Part shown: in pieces, positions 18,727-28,077 of the stretch
Layout: each line of letters begins with the position of its first letter
How positions within the stretch are numbered: the stretch's first letter is position 1
Assembly: GCF_963682185.1 (NCBI RefSeq)
Contig: NZ_OY821667.1
Location: 3,609,501-3,673,500 of the forward strand
Length of the DNA: 64,000 nt
Direction of reading: 5' to 3'
DNA from: an uncultured Cohaesibacter sp.
GTDB taxonomy: Bacteria > Pseudomonadota > Alphaproteobacteria > Rhizobiales > Cohaesibacteraceae
Translations under genes and position numbers: made by a program
Notes under the pieces: model-generated
Seen by the model: only the letters and a program-made list of their open reading frames with translations
Told to the model about the DNA's origin: nothing
Databases searched by the model: none

Positions 18727-19896
18727 TTAACGCTCGAAATACTGCATCATGAATTCATAATAGACCTCGGCGAGCTGCTCGATGTCGGCCACGGCGACAT
18801 GTTCATCGACCATATGCATGGTCTGGCCAACAAGGCCGAACTCGATCACCGGGCAATAATTCTTGATGAAGCGGGCGTCCGATGTGCCGCCGCCGGTTGA
18901 AAGCTCCGGAACTTTGCCCGTGACGGTTTCGACCGCCTTGGAGAAGCGATCAATCAGGCTATCCGAGCGCGTCAGAAAAGCCTCGCTACCATCCGCTTCG
19001 AGCGAAACAGAGAGCTTGAAGGCATCGCCCGAGAGGCAGTCTGTGGCGTGCTTGGTAACAAATTGGCCCAGCGTCTCGGCAGTCCAGAGGTCATTGAAGC
19101 GCACATTGAAGCGGGCGGATGCCTGCTCGGGAATGACATTCCAGGCCGGATTGCCCACGTCGAAGGAAATGAATTCCAGATTGCTGGGCTGGAAAAAGTC
19201 CGTGCCCTCGTCCAGCGTCTGGGCGCTGACATGCTCGACGATTTTAGCCAGAACCGGCACTGGATTGTTGGCCAGATGCGGATAGGCCACATGGCCTTGT
19301 TTGCCGGAGATGGTCACCGTGCCAGACTGGCTGCCGCGACGCCCGACCTTGATCATGTCGCCCATGCTGTTCGGATTGGTTGGCTCGCCAAGAACAGAAT
19401 CGGTGAATTTTTCACCCCGTTCGGCTGCCCACTGCATGAGCTTGACGGTGCCATTGACTGCCGGTCCTTCTTCATCACCGGTAAGCACGAAGGAAACGGT
19501 GCCCTTCGGCGCGCCGTGGGTCTCGACATAACGCAGGGCCGCGGCAACAAAGGCAGCTACGCCGCCTTTCATGTCAGCTGCGCCGCGTCCATACAGTTTG
19601 CCATCCTTCACTGCGCCGCTGAAAGGCGGCTGCTGCCACATGGCTTCTTCGCCCACCGGCACCACATCCACATGACCGGCAAAGGCCAGATGAGGCCCCT
19701 CGCCACCGGAGATCTTTGCGAACATATTCTCAACGTCTGGATAGCCATCTTGAGAAAAGGTCGGACGATGCACCTCAAACCCGAACGGGGAGAGCAAATC
19801 ATCAAGCAGGGTGAGAACGCCAGCCTCAGCGGGCGTTACGCTGGGGCATTGGATCAGGGCGCTGGCAAGGTCCGTGGCTGTTGGAGCTTTTGTCAT
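18727..19896 (-). CDS. dapE: Succinyl-diaminopimelate desuccinylase
   Basis: DapE hydrolyses N-succinyl-LL-diaminopimelate, feeding lysine and peptidoglycan synthesis. The 389-residue M20 metallopeptidase has the dinuclear zinc motifs FAGHVDVVPVG, YGRGAADMKGG, TGDEEG (catalytic Glu), and later STGGGTSDARFI and the last metal His in TMHMVDEH. The start at 19896 (MTKAPTATDLASALI) fits the family, while the open frame continues 20 codons upstream without a better site. dapD lies 1.7 kb upstream on the same strand, separated by three unrelated genes. Confidence 0.96.
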   Translation of the reverse strand: MTKAPTATDLASALIQCPSVTPAEAGVLTLLDDLLSPFGFEVHRPTFSQDGYPDVENMFAKISGGEGPHLAFAGHVDVVPVGEEAMWQQPPFSGAVKDGKLYGRGAADMKGGVAAFVAAALRYVETHGAPKGTVSFVLTGDEEGPAVNGTVKLMQWAAERGEKFTDSVLGEPTNPNSMGDMIKVGRRGSQSGTVTISGKQGHVAYPHLANNPVPVLAKIVEHVSAQTLDEGTDFFQPSNLEFISFDVGNPAWNVIPEQASARFNVRFNDLWTAETLGQFVTKHATDCLSGDAFKLSVSLEADGSEAFLTRSDSLIDRFSKAVETVTGKVPELSTGGGTSDARFIKNYCPVIEFGLVGQTMHMVDEHVAVADIEQLAEVYYEFMMQYFER

Positions 19897-20056
19897 GTCG
19901 CAGGAGCGCTTTCTTTCGGATAGAAAAGATATGGAGGGCGTCGTCCTACGGATCAAGTCGGCAGGACGCAGGGTCTGGCGCGAGCATAGAAGACCGCGCG
20001 GCGGCCTTCAACCAGCTTTCTGCGCTAGAGCAATCATGTCTGATGATAAGCAGCGG

Positions 20057-20533
20057 CTAGATCGCTGTAATTTGCGGCTCCCCATCCTCTTCAAGGGCAG
20101 CTTCTTTGGGCGCACGAAGGCCCAGATCATAGAAATAGATCAGCCAGAAGGGGATGAGTGGCGCCAGAAACATCAGGCGGGTGGAAAAGCCAATCGAGCA
20201 GGACAGCGGAAAATGTGGTGCCAGAGCGCTTAAGGTCAGCAGGATGGGAATGGCATAGGCAAAGAAACTCTTGTGGCCACGCCCCATCTTGCGCAGGCGC
20301 TTGATCACGAGGCAGTACCACATGAAGAAAAAGACAAGGGCCATGACGCCAAGTGCGCCATAATAGGCCATGCCAAGAAAGGTAGACGGGTCTTGCGAGC
20401 AGAGCTGGTTTTGCGGCACTCGAAACAGATAGGCCGCTCCGATCTCCATGGGAAAAAGGAACAGATGGCCAAACCAGAAGTCCCTTTTTCCGATCTCGCC
20501 ACGACTATCAAACAACAGGCCTTCAAACGTCAT
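20057..20533 (-). CDS. DUF805 membrane protein
   Basis: This 158-residue inner-membrane protein opens with SRGEIGKRDFWFGHLFLF, the hallmark of DUF805 proteins (RGR.GR..FW), followed by about four hydrophobic segments. Function is unknown for the family. The ATG at 20533 follows GGGGGAGAA. A TTG five codons upstream would overlap that ribosome site. Confidence 0.85.
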   Translation of the reverse strand: MTFEGLLFDSRGEIGKRDFWFGHLFLFPMEIGAAYLFRVPQNQLCSQDPSTFLGMAYYGALGVMALVFFFMWYCLVIKRLRKMGRGHKSFFAYAIPILLTLSALAPHFPLSCSIGFSTRLMFLAPLIPFWLIYFYDLGLRAPKEAALEEDGEPQITAI

Positions 20534-20663
20534 CTCATTCTCCCCCAAATCCCCGTTTGAAGGGCGTTGCCATGGCTTCGCTCTTCAAACGGATGATAAG
20601 ACAAGCCTAGCGCGGCTCATCGCTCGGGACAAATGATAAGACGCTTTCCACCGGCGCGTTAGA

Positions 20664-21089
20664 CTATCGCTTAGTCTGTTCTCTGGCCGCAAACACCTCC
20701 TTGGCCACGTTGAGGCCGTTGATCGCGGCTGGCAATCCGCCATAGACAGCCATTTGCCAGATGACTTCGACGATCTCCTGTTCGCTCGCCCCTACGGCAA
20801 GGGTATGCTCGATATTGATCTTGAGCTGTGGCGCAGTCTGTCCGCCCAATACCGTCAACGCGGCGACGGTCGCCAGCTGTCGGCTCTTGCTATCAAGGCC
20901 CGGGCGGGAATAATGTCGACCATAGGCCCATTCGATGAGGCTCTCGCCGAAGTCTGGCAGCATGTCGCCGAACCAAGCATTCAGATTGTCTTCAAGGCCG
21001 GGGTGATGCGCGTCGCAATAGGCACGGGCTCGTTCAAGAGCGCTTGTCTGGCTGTTGGATGCGGGGGATTGTGCTTGTGTCGCTTGCAT
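20664..21089 (-). CDS. Carboxymuconolactone decarboxylase/AhpD-like protein
   Basis: This 141-residue protein of the CMD family has the helical core SKSRQLATVAALTVLGG, KINIEHTLAVGASEQEIVEVI and GLPAAINGLNVAKE. The AhpD-type CxxC is absent, so it belongs to the gamma-carboxymuconolactone decarboxylase-like branch rather than peroxidase partners. The ATG at 21089 is set by GGAGG six bases before it. It overlaps the end of merR by 56 bp, so the two are translationally coupled and the MerR protein is the likely regulator. The substrate is unknown. Confidence 0.88.
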   Translation of the reverse strand: MQATQAQSPASNSQTSALERARAYCDAHHPGLEDNLNAWFGDMLPDFGESLIEWAYGRHYSRPGLDSKSRQLATVAALTVLGGQTAPQLKINIEHTLAVGASEQEIVEVIWQMAVYGGLPAAINGLNVAKEVFAAREQTKR

Positions 21090-21462
21090 GATCTGCCTCC
21101 ATGACATGGGCTTTTTCCATGTCCTTGTAGATTTCGATTTTGTTATCGAGAACGGGAAGCGTCGCTTGCAAAGCGTCTATCTGTTGCTGCACGGTCCTGC
21201 GCTGGTCCTCCAGCATCTGGCGTCGCGCCGCAGCAGTTTGCGGACCTTCGGCCCTCAATTGGGCATAACGAACCATGTTGGATATGCCCATGCCGGTGGC
21301 CTTGAGATGCTTGAGGAAGGTCAGCCAATTGGCGATCTCCATACCATATTGTCGCCGCCCGCCCGCATCGCGAGAGGCGTCGGGCAACAGGCCGATCTTC
21401 TCGTAATAGCGGATGGTGTGGACGGACAGGCCGGTCAGATGTGCCAGATTTCCGATCTTCAA
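21034..21462 (-). CDS. MerR-family transcriptional regulator
   Basis: This 142-residue activator has the winged-helix start MKIGNLAHLTGLSVHTIRYYEKIGLLP, shortened here as the usual MerR DNA-binding helix-turn-helix, a YGMEIANWLTFLKHLKATG second helix, and a C-terminal coiled coil (about 75-120). No cysteines are present for metal sensing, so it probably responds to an organic molecule or redox signal through another route. Its own promoter has the long 19-bp spacer typical of MerR targets. It is transcribed with the CMD-family gene it overlaps. Confidence 0.92.
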   Translation of the reverse strand: MKIGNLAHLTGLSVHTIRYYEKIGLLPDASRDAGGRRQYGMEIANWLTFLKHLKATGMGISNMVRYAQLRAEGPQTAAARRQMLEDQRRTVQQQIDALQATLPVLDNKIEIYKDMEKAHVMEADHASDTSTIPRIQQPDKRS

Positions 21463-21490
21463 GGGTCAGCTCCTGTTTCGATAATTCGGG

Positions 21491-21521
21491 AGGCTAGATG
21501 TTCAAGTGCACTCTAGGTCAA
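21491..21521 (-). promoter_or_regulatory. MerR-type promoter with 19-bp spacer
   Basis: On the minus strand TTGACC (21516-21521) and TAGCCT (21491-21496) are separated by 19 bp, with the dyad agtgcact centred between them. MerR activators work on promoters with 19-20 bp spacers by twisting the DNA, and GTGCAC-centred dyads are common operators of this family. The site is 29 bp upstream of the merR start, so autoregulation is likely. Confidence 0.6.
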
Positions 21522-21524
21522 GCG

Positions 21525-21566
21525 GTAAAATAAAAAAAGTCCCGCCATCAGTGCAATGGCAGGACT
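21525..21566 (-). terminator. Rho-independent terminator of dapD
   Basis: An 11-bp stem (agtcctgccat with atggcgggact on the minus strand, one G-U pair; 21538-21566) is followed by a U-rich tract (complement of 21525-21537). The G-U pair forms only on the minus strand, which fixes the direction. Confidence 0.88.
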
Positions 21567-21594
21567 TCGTATATTTGTTGTTGTTTACGGACAG

Positions 21595-22449
21595 TTAGTC
21601 GCGCAGCAGCTCGTTGATCGAGGTTTTCGAGCGGGTGCGCTCGTCCACGCGCTTCACGATCACTGCGCAGTAAAGGTTCGGGCCCGGCGTGCCATCTGGC
21701 AGCGGTTTGCCCGGCATGGTGCCCGAGACAACAACAGAGTAAGGCGGTACTTCACCCATGAAGATTTCGCCGGTGGCGCGGTCAACGATCTTGGTGGATG
21801 CACCAAGATAAACGCCCATGGACAACACAGAGCCTTCACGCACAATGACGCCTTCGGCCACTTCTGCGCGGGCACCGATGAAGCAATTGTCCTCAATCAC
21901 CACAGGGCCAGCCTGCAGCGGCTCCAGAACGCCGCCGATGCCAGCGCCGCCGGAAAGATGCACATGCTTGCCGATCTGTGCGCAGGAGCCGACTGTTGCC
22001 CATGTGTCGATCATGGTGCCTTCATCAACATAGGCGCCCAGATTGACGAAAGATGGCATCAGTACAACGCCCTTGCCGATAAAGGCGGAGCGACGCACGG
22101 TGCAGTTCGGTACAGCGCGGAAGCCAGCATTTTCAAAGTCGATGCCGCCCCAGCCTTCAAACTTGGAAGGAACCTTGTCCCACCATGTTGCTTCGCCCGG
22201 GCCACCCTTGATCACTTCCATGGCATTGAGCCGGAACGACAGGAGCACGGCTTTCTTCAGCCACTGATTGACAACCCAGTTGCCGTCTTCTGCCTTTTCC
22301 GCAACACGCGCATGGCCATTGTCGAGTAGGGTCAGCGCCTTTTCGACTGCATCCCTGATGTCGCCGGTCGTGTTGCTATTGATGGATTCGCGAGCCTCGA
22401 AGCCTGCTTCGATCGTGCTTTGGAGCGCGCTCAGATCAACTTGGGTCAT
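21595..22449 (-). CDS. dapD: Tetrahydrodipicolinate N-succinyltransferase
   Basis: DapD succinylates tetrahydrodipicolinate in the succinylase branch of diaminopimelate synthesis, two steps before DapE. The 284-residue protein has a helical N-terminal domain and a left-handed beta-helix from about residue 110 (hexapeptide repeats such as [19 protein letters not shown] and [15 protein letters not shown], with short stretches quoted). The length matches the family. It ends at a strong terminator, so it is probably a single-gene unit. Confidence 0.96.
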   Translation of the reverse strand: MTQVDLSALQSTIEAGFEARESINSNTTGDIRDAVEKALTLLDNGHARVAEKAEDGNWVVNQWLKKAVLLSFRLNAMEVIKGGPGEATWWDKVPSKFEGWGGIDFENAGFRAVPNCTVRRSAFIGKGVVLMPSFVNLGAYVDEGTMIDTWATVGSCAQIGKHVHLSGGAGIGGVLEPLQAGPVVIEDNCFIGARAEVAEGVIVREGSVLSMGVYLGASTKIVDRATGEIFMGEVPPYSVVVSGTMPGKPLPDGTPGPNLYCAVIVKRVDERTRSKTSINELLRD

Positions 22450-22674
22450 GTCACTTGCTTTCAGCTTGTCATGTTGATGGTGATGAAGCTTGCAAGATCA
22501 ATCCTGCCTCCGGCTGCCAAAAGGCACAAGGCTGGACGATCCCGCTGTCGCGCAAACCATAAGCAATGCGTTTGCGAAGTCAATGCGAGAAGTGGCAAAG
22601 ACCTTGATTTTGATCAAACGGTTTGGTTGGAGAATGGACGAAGGTCGCCCAAGGTGGGCCCTTTGCCCGGGGGG

Positions 22675-22713
22675 AGAAACGACAAAGGGTCGGCACGATG
22701 CGTGCCGACCCTT
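22675..22713 (-). terminator. Hairpin terminator behind the PAS gene
   Basis: A perfect 12-bp inverted repeat (aagggtcggcac/gtgccgaccctt, 5-nt loop, 22685-22713) lies 31 bp after the stop of the PAS gene. The minus-strand tail is tttgtcgttt. It could also stop readthrough from the plus strand. Confidence 0.75.
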
Positions 22714-22743
22714 CTTTATGTCTGATCCGGTCGGGTGTAGGTC

Positions 22744-23268
22744 TTATAGAGACAGCACAAACCGCCGGTAGGACGTCGACTTCTCCTGCAACAAGCCATT
22801 AAGATGAGCGCACCCTGCCTCAACGGCCTGCTCTTCATCATCAAACCTGTTTTCGATGTCGCAGAGTTTCTTGTAAAGAGGGGCGATAACTTCACGCACT
22901 GCTGTACGATTGGGTGCACGGCGTGACGCCTCGTAGCCGATCACTTCGCCTTTGTCATTCCGAGACGGAGTGACACGGGCAAAGGTCCAATAATGGTCTC
23001 CTGTGGTCGTCAGATTCTGCATATAGGCAAACATGTCTCGCTTCTCTTCAAGTCCGTCCCAGAGGATTTTGAAGATAGAGCGAGGCATTTCAGGGTGGCG
23101 AACACAATTGTGGGGCTGACCAACCAGGCTCTTGTTGGCATAGCCCGTGATATCCCGAAAGAACGCATTGCAATAGGTTATGTAACCGTCCTTGTCGGTT
23201 CTGCTGACGAGAATTTCACTTTCGCCGAACTGCTTTTCTATACCGGTAGGAGAAATTGTTATTGTCAT
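22744..23268 (-). CDS. Stand-alone PAS-domain sensory protein (Aer-like PAS)
   Basis: This 174-residue cytosolic protein consists mainly of one PAS domain (about residues 15-120). The features YITYCNAFFRDITGY, VGQPHNCVRHPEMPRSIFK and GDHYWTFARVTP closely resemble the FAD-binding PAS of the aerotaxis receptor Aer. No methyl-accepting, kinase or output domain follows, only about 50 residues with helices. It may be a soluble redox sensor that acts on a partner. AAGGAG precedes the ATG, and a hairpin terminator follows. Confidence 0.85.
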   Translation of the reverse strand: MTITISPTGIEKQFGESEILVSRTDKDGYITYCNAFFRDITGYANKSLVGQPHNCVRHPEMPRSIFKILWDGLEEKRDMFAYMQNLTTTGDHYWTFARVTPSRNDKGEVIGYEASRRAPNRTAVREVIAPLYKKLCDIENRFDDEEQAVEAGCAHLNGLLQEKSTSYRRFVLSL

Positions 23269-23914
23269 TTCGGTCTCCTTGGTTGCGATTTGGCAGACAC
23301 CGCTGGGAGGGGCGCAGTCTGCCGGAATGAGCGCCTGTCGTTACTGAAAAACACCGACCCGGTTGCATTCGAGAGGCGCATTGGGGGTCTCAATTTGGGC
23401 CTTGTTTTTAGAAGTCCTCAAAAATATAGATTATTTTCACAAAAGGAAATAAAAATCTTCGCGGACCCGTATTGAGCAAACGGCACCATGCTTAACTGTC
23501 GCAATTTTAATCTGACAGTTGGTTTTTATTCCAGAAAAACACAGAATAATCTGACAAATTGATAATAATATTTCGTGATACGAAAAGTCCGCACAAATTA
23601 ATTGCAAGATATAGTGGTCTGATCAATTTGTGAGCAAGTAATAAGAAATTTTATGCAGAAAGGTGATTGGTATAGGCTTTTCTCTAAAAGCCATGGTTGC
23701 TTGCGCGATCTGGGTTAGTGCGTATCTTTATATATTAGGGCGATTTTAAGGCTCAGTGTGGCATAAACTGGGTTAACGATGATAGAAATGGTGCAATTAT
23801 GCCAATCGTCACGAGTCTATTCTCGAATGCCTTGATCGTTTTTAAGTGGGATTTGACGGGAAAAGACAGGCGCAGAATGAGCCTACGGACCGGGTTGGAT
23901 TTTTGGGGGACGAA
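23269..23914. other. Long AT-rich intergenic region before the L,D-transpeptidase
   Basis: I see no gene in 646 bases. Two small structures stand out: a 7-bp inverted repeat aactgtc...gacagtt (23494-23520) and a direct repeat taatctgaca at 23508-23517 and 23547-23556, 39 bp apart. They could be binding sites. The far end must hold the promoter of the downstream gene. Confidence 0.4.
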
Positions 23915-25435
23915 ATGAATTATAAAGGGCGATTGCTGTTTACCGCAGGGTTTATTTTGTCCGCAGGCGGAGCCGCACTGGCGACTGAAAAGCCGCTTGA
24001 TCCGATGGCCGCGACGGACAGTCCTTCTCAGGCCGTTCAGACTGCTTTGGAAGCCGATCAGGAGGCGCCACTACAGATCATTGTTTCGCGCAAAGACCAG
24101 CGCTTACGGGTCTATCGTGGACAAGAGGTCATCGCTACGTCTCGCGTGTCGACCGGCAAGGCGGGGCACTCGACGCCAACTGGCATCTTCTCCATTCTTG
24201 AAAAGAGAAGACAGCATTTTTCCAATATCTATGATAGCGCCCCCATGCCCTATATGCAGCGCCTGACCTGGTCTGGTATCGCTTTGCATGAATCCGGCTC
24301 AGTGCCCAATTATCCCGCATCCCATGGCTGTGTGCGTTTGCCACGCGGTTTCGCAAGCAAGCTCTTTTCCATGACCGAACGTGGCGCGCATGTCATCATC
24401 GCCAATCGGGAAGCCGAGCCGGAATTGATCCATAACGCACGGCTTTTCCAGCCCGAAGATGTGCAACTGGCCAACAAACTGACGGAATTGAGCCTTGGCC
24501 CGTCACAGCCCGTCAAGGGGCATGGCAAGATCGCGCTTCTCGATGATCGCCCTTCGGAAGATCCGCTCGCTGCGAAAATTTCCATGCGTCTTAATCTGCT
24601 TGATCAGGTGAAACGGGATAATTCCCCCATTCGGGTATTCATCACCCGCCAGCCGCGCGGCAATCTGGTGCGCGAAGTGCAGATCATGCTCAATGAACTG
24701 GGCTTTGATGCTGGTGAGCCGGATGGATTGGCTGGCAAGGCCACTTATGGGGCCGTGCGCGCCTTCATCAAATCCAGACAAGGCAGCATCGAAGACCAAT
24801 CCCAGCCTCTTAAGGCGGTGATCGACAAGACCCTGCTGACCGCGCTTTATCATGCCGCAGGCAAGGGGGAAGTGCCGACAGGCCACATCTATGTGCGGTC
24901 CCGTTTCAAGCCTCTGTTTGATGCGCCGATCATGATCAAGAATCCCGAGGCGCCTCTCGGGGCGCATCTGCTGACCGCGACCCACTCGCGCACGCAAAGT
25001 GGCAAGCTGGATTGGCTGTCCGTCAATCTGACAGATCGCTATGACGATAGCATGCAGACCCGCCTTGGTGTTACGCAGGATATGGACAACGAAGCTCTGG
25101 TTGCCTCCAGTGCAATTCTCGACCGGATCGAAATTCCCGATGAAGTGCGCGCCCAAATTGATCTTCTGGTCAACAGCGGCTCTTCAATTACGATCTCTGA
25201 CAGGGGCTTCAGCCGTGAGACAACCCCTGTCGGCACTGACTTCATTGTGCTGACCAAGCCGGATCTTCCTTCCGCCAGACCGATCCAGAAGACGGTGGAG
25301 CGAAAAAAGCCCGTTAAGCCCAAGCAGGTCGCCAGAAACAAAACTGAACCCGTGCAGGAAGCTCCCAAGAAGAAGGGGCTGTTCTCCATGCTCATCAATC
25401 GCGGTGCGAGTTTGACCGAGGTTAGAACCCGCTGA
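23915..25435 (+). CDS. Exported L,D-transpeptidase with peptidoglycan-binding domain
   Basis: This 506-residue periplasmic enzyme should make 3-3 peptidoglycan crosslinks or anchor proteins to the wall. A signal peptide (about 1-25, ending GGAALA) is followed by a YkuD catalytic domain (about 45-175) with the active-site block HESGSVPNYPASHGCVRLP, the nucleophile being C139. Next comes a peptidoglycan_binding_1-like domain (about 240-300; EVQIMLNELGFDAGEPDGLAG) and a Lys/Pro-rich basic tail. The ATG at 23915 has GGGGGAC upstream. The bidirectional terminator downstream closes the unit. Confidence 0.9.
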   Translation: MNYKGRLLFTAGFILSAGGAALATEKPLDPMAATDSPSQAVQTALEADQEAPLQIIVSRKDQRLRVYRGQEVIATSRVSTGKAGHSTPTGIFSILEKRRQHFSNIYDSAPMPYMQRLTWSGIALHESGSVPNYPASHGCVRLPRGFASKLFSMTERGAHVIIANREAEPELIHNARLFQPEDVQLANKLTELSLGPSQPVKGHGKIALLDDRPSEDPLAAKISMRLNLLDQVKRDNSPIRVFITRQPRGNLVREVQIMLNELGFDAGEPDGLAGKATYGAVRAFIKSRQGSIEDQSQPLKAVIDKTLLTALYHAAGKGEVPTGHIYVRSRFKPLFDAPIMIKNPEAPLGAHLLTATHSRTQSGKLDWLSVNLTDRYDDSMQTRLGVTQDMDNEALVASSAILDRIEIPDEVRAQIDLLVNSGSSITISDRGFSRETTPVGTDFIVLTKPDLPSARPIQKTVERKKPVKPKQVARNKTEPVQEAPKKKGLFSMLINRGASLTEVRTR

Positions 25436-25494
25436 TATGGGCGCCCGCTTTCAGCCTTGCCCGCTGATGATAAAGCTGATTGCAAACTGAAGAA

Positions 25495-25537
25495 AAACAA
25501 TAGGCCCTGTTTCTTTTGGAAACAGGGCCTTCTTATT
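25495..25537. terminator. Bidirectional rho-independent terminator
   Basis: A perfect 11-bp stem ggccctgtttc/gaaacagggcc (25503-25529) with a 5-nt loop lies between the convergent transpeptidase and phoB genes. The plus strand continues ttcttatt and the minus strand tattgttttt, so both may use it. Confidence 0.85.
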
Positions 25538-25572
25538 GAACACAAGAAATCGCAGGGCTTTCTGACGCTGTT

Positions 25573-26271
25573 CTATTCGGCTGAGAACTGGTCGTCGAAG
25601 CTATAGCCAGAGCCGCGCACTGTGCGGATGGGATCTTTCGCCCGGCCGCGGTTGATGGTTTTGCGCAACCGACCCACATGCACGTCGACGGTCCGTTCAT
25701 CGACATAGACATCATGCCCCCAGACGCCATCCAGCAATTGTTCGCGGGAATAGACCCGCCCCGGATTCTGCATCAGGAATTCCAGCAAGCGATATTCTGT
25801 CGGTCCCAGTGTTACCTCGCGGTTGGCGCGCTTGACGCGATGGGTTTCGCGATTGAGCTCCAGATCCCCGGCCTTGAGAATGGTTGCGACTAGATCAGGG
25901 CTGGCCCGGCGCAGAATGGCCCGCACACGCGCCATCAATTCAGGAACAGAAAACGGTTTGACGACATAATCATCAGCGCCGGTCGAAAGCCCCCGAATAC
26001 GTTCGGATTCCTCACCTCGTGCCGTCAGCATGATGACAGGCAGCTTGACTGTTTTGGGCTTGGCGCGCAGGCGTCTGCATAGTTCAATTCCGGACAGGCC
26101 CGGCAGCATCCAGTCCAGCAGAAGAAGGTCGGGCAGGGTTTCCTGCAACCGGCTTTCGGCTTCATCTCCACGGGCGATCACTTCAACCTGATAGCCTTCG
26201 GCTTCCAGATTGTAACGAAGAAGAAGGCTAAGGGCTTCTTCATCTTCAACGATCATGACTTTGGGGCTCAT
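25573..26271 (-). CDS. phoB: Phosphate regulon response regulator PhoB
   Basis: PhoB binds Pho boxes when phosphorylated by PhoR under phosphate limitation. The 232-residue protein has a receiver domain (about 1-120; acidic D10/E11 pocket, phospho-acceptor D53 in LLLLDWMLPG, K of VKPFS) and an OmpR-type winged helix (about 130-228; LGPTEYRLLEFLMQNPGRVYS). The start at 26271 is set by the family N-terminus, and the frame is open further upstream. It is the last gene of the phoR-pst-phoU-phoB run. Confidence 0.96.
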   Translation of the reverse strand: MSPKVMIVEDEEALSLLLRYNLEAEGYQVEVIARGDEAESRLQETLPDLLLLDWMLPGLSGIELCRRLRAKPKTVKLPVIMLTARGEESERIRGLSTGADDYVVKPFSVPELMARVRAILRRASPDLVATILKAGDLELNRETHRVKRANREVTLGPTEYRLLEFLMQNPGRVYSREQLLDGVWGHDVYVDERTVDVHVGRLRKTINRGRAKDPIRTVRGSGYSFDDQFSAE

Positions 26272-26432
26272 AACCACTTTTCCGCATTCTGCGATCCGGA
26301 CGATCGACAGGATCGGATGTCGCTCGGATCTGACATTTGAAGAGAGCAGGCCGGCGGCAAACGGGCCGAACTGTTCCAGTGTGCGTGCCATCATGGCAAA
26401 GGACGGATCGGGCCAAAGCCCGATCCGTTACG

Positions 26433-27104
26433 TTAAAAGGTGCCGTCTTCCAGAACCTTGCCGGTGTCCACATAGTAGACGCTTTCGGCAATGTTGGTGG
26501 CGTGGTCGCCCACGCGTTCCAGATGCTTGGCGGCAAACAGGAGATTGGCGCAGAAGGTAATATTGCGCGGATCTTCCATCATGTAGGTCAGGAATTCCCG
26601 GAACAGGGACTTGTAAATCGCGTCCACTTCGTCATCCCGTTTCACAACGGCGATGGCGGCGTTGGAATCCGATGTGGTGTAGGCATCCAGCACCATGCGC
26701 ATCTGCTCCAGAACGATCTCGGCCATATGCTCGATGCCATGCAGCAGCTGTTTGGGAGGCGTCTTGCCGTCCATGGCGCTGATGGAGCGGGCGATATTCT
26801 TGCCAAGATCTGCAACGCGCTCCAGATCGGTCGCAATGCGCAAAGCGGCAATGATCTGACGCAGATCCTGTGCCATAGGCTGGCGCCGCGCGATGATCAG
26901 AACGGCGGTTTCTTCGATCTGCTGTTCCATCTTGTTGATGGCGCGGTCTTTGGCAGCGGTTGCCTGTGCCGCCTTCACGTCCTGACGGACCAGAGCGTTG
27001 ATGGCGTCCTCGACCATGCTTTCTGCCTGGCCACCCATCTCCGCAATGCGACCGGTCAGGTTGCGCAGGTCGTCATCATATGAGCTGACTGTATGTTCGG
27101 TCAT
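26433..27104 (-). CDS. phoU: Phosphate signalling protein PhoU
   Basis: PhoU restrains the Pst transporter and PhoR when phosphate is ample. The 223-residue protein shows the two three-helix PhoU repeats, with metal-binding motifs ERVADLGKNIA and ERVGDHATNIAE. AAGGAGAG lies before the ATG at 27104. It follows pstB by 77 bp. Confidence 0.96.
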   Translation of the reverse strand: MTEHTVSSYDDDLRNLTGRIAEMGGQAESMVEDAINALVRQDVKAAQATAAKDRAINKMEQQIEETAVLIIARRQPMAQDLRQIIAALRIATDLERVADLGKNIARSISAMDGKTPPKQLLHGIEHMAEIVLEQMRMVLDAYTTSDSNAAIAVVKRDDEVDAIYKSLFREFLTYMMEDPRNITFCANLLFAAKHLERVGDHATNIAESVYYVDTGKVLEDGTF

Positions 27105-27181
27105 CTCGAATCTCTCCTTAAATTCGCACATTTCTCAACAGGATAAAGCTTTTTGCCTGATAGAGAAGGCGAACAAATTGC

Positions 27182-27988
27182 TTAGCCGAAGCGGCCGGTG
27201 ATGTAGTCTTGGGTGCGCTTGTCTTTGGGATTGGTGAAGATGTGGTCGGTCGGACCTTCCTCTACCAGATTGCCCATATGGAAGAAGGCGGTGCGCTGGG
27301 ACACACGGGCCGCCTGCTGCATGGAGTGTGTCACGATGACGATCGTGTAATTCTCGCGCAGCTCATCGATCAGTTCCTCAACCTTCGCCGTGGCAATCGG
27401 GTCAAGAGCCGAGCAGGGCTCGTCCATCAAAATGACTTCCGGGCTGACAGCGATGGCGCGGGCGATGCAAAGGCGCTGCTGCTGCCCACCGGAAAGACCT
27501 GTGCCCGGTTCATCAAGGCGATCCTTGATCTCTTCGAACAGACCGGCCTTCTGCAAGGAGGTGACAACCACTTCATCCATTTCTGCCTTGGTGCGGCAGA
27601 GGCCATGGATGCGTGGGCCATAGGCCACATTCTCGAAAATGCTTTTCGGGAACGGGTTCGCCTTCTGGAACACCATGCCAACACGGGCGCGCAGCTCCAC
27701 GACGTCCACGTCGGCGTCATAGATATCCGTGCTGTCGAGCATGATCTTGCCGCCGACGCGGCAGATATCGATTGTGTCGTTCATCCGGTTAAGGCATCTC
27801 AGGAACGTGGATTTGCCACAGCCGGACGGCCCGATGAGCGACGTCACCTGATTTTCCTCGATTTTCAGATCTACATCAAACAGCGCCTGTTTGGCACCAT
27901 AATGAACGGTCACCTTTTCACCCGACATCTTGATCGGGTTGGAGCGGATATCGCTATCCTGCTTGAGGTTTGGATTGGTATCCTGCAT
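27182..27988 (-). CDS. pstB: Phosphate ABC transporter ATPase PstB
   Basis: PstB powers high-affinity phosphate import. The 268-residue protein has Walker [10 protein letters not shown], the signature LSGGQQQRL, Walker B VILMDEP and the switch His in [11 protein letters not shown]. The ATG at 27988 is preferred to a TTG two codons earlier. It is 89 bp downstream of pstA. Confidence 0.97.
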   Translation of the reverse strand: MQDTNPNLKQDSDIRSNPIKMSGEKVTVHYGAKQALFDVDLKIEENQVTSLIGPSGCGKSTFLRCLNRMNDTIDICRVGGKIMLDSTDIYDADVDVVELRARVGMVFQKANPFPKSIFENVAYGPRIHGLCRTKAEMDEVVVTSLQKAGLFEEIKDRLDEPGTGLSGGQQQRLCIARAIAVSPEVILMDEPCSALDPIATAKVEELIDELRENYTIVIVTHSMQQAARVSQRTAFFHMGNLVEEGPTDHIFTNPKDKRTQDYITGRFG

Positions 27989-28077
27989 GGTCAAATGCTT
28001 TCTTTATCCTGTGAGCGGGGCGCCGTCTCAATGGGGCTGCCCGGCCATTCAAACCGGTGGTTCAGTGCGTCGCTGGC

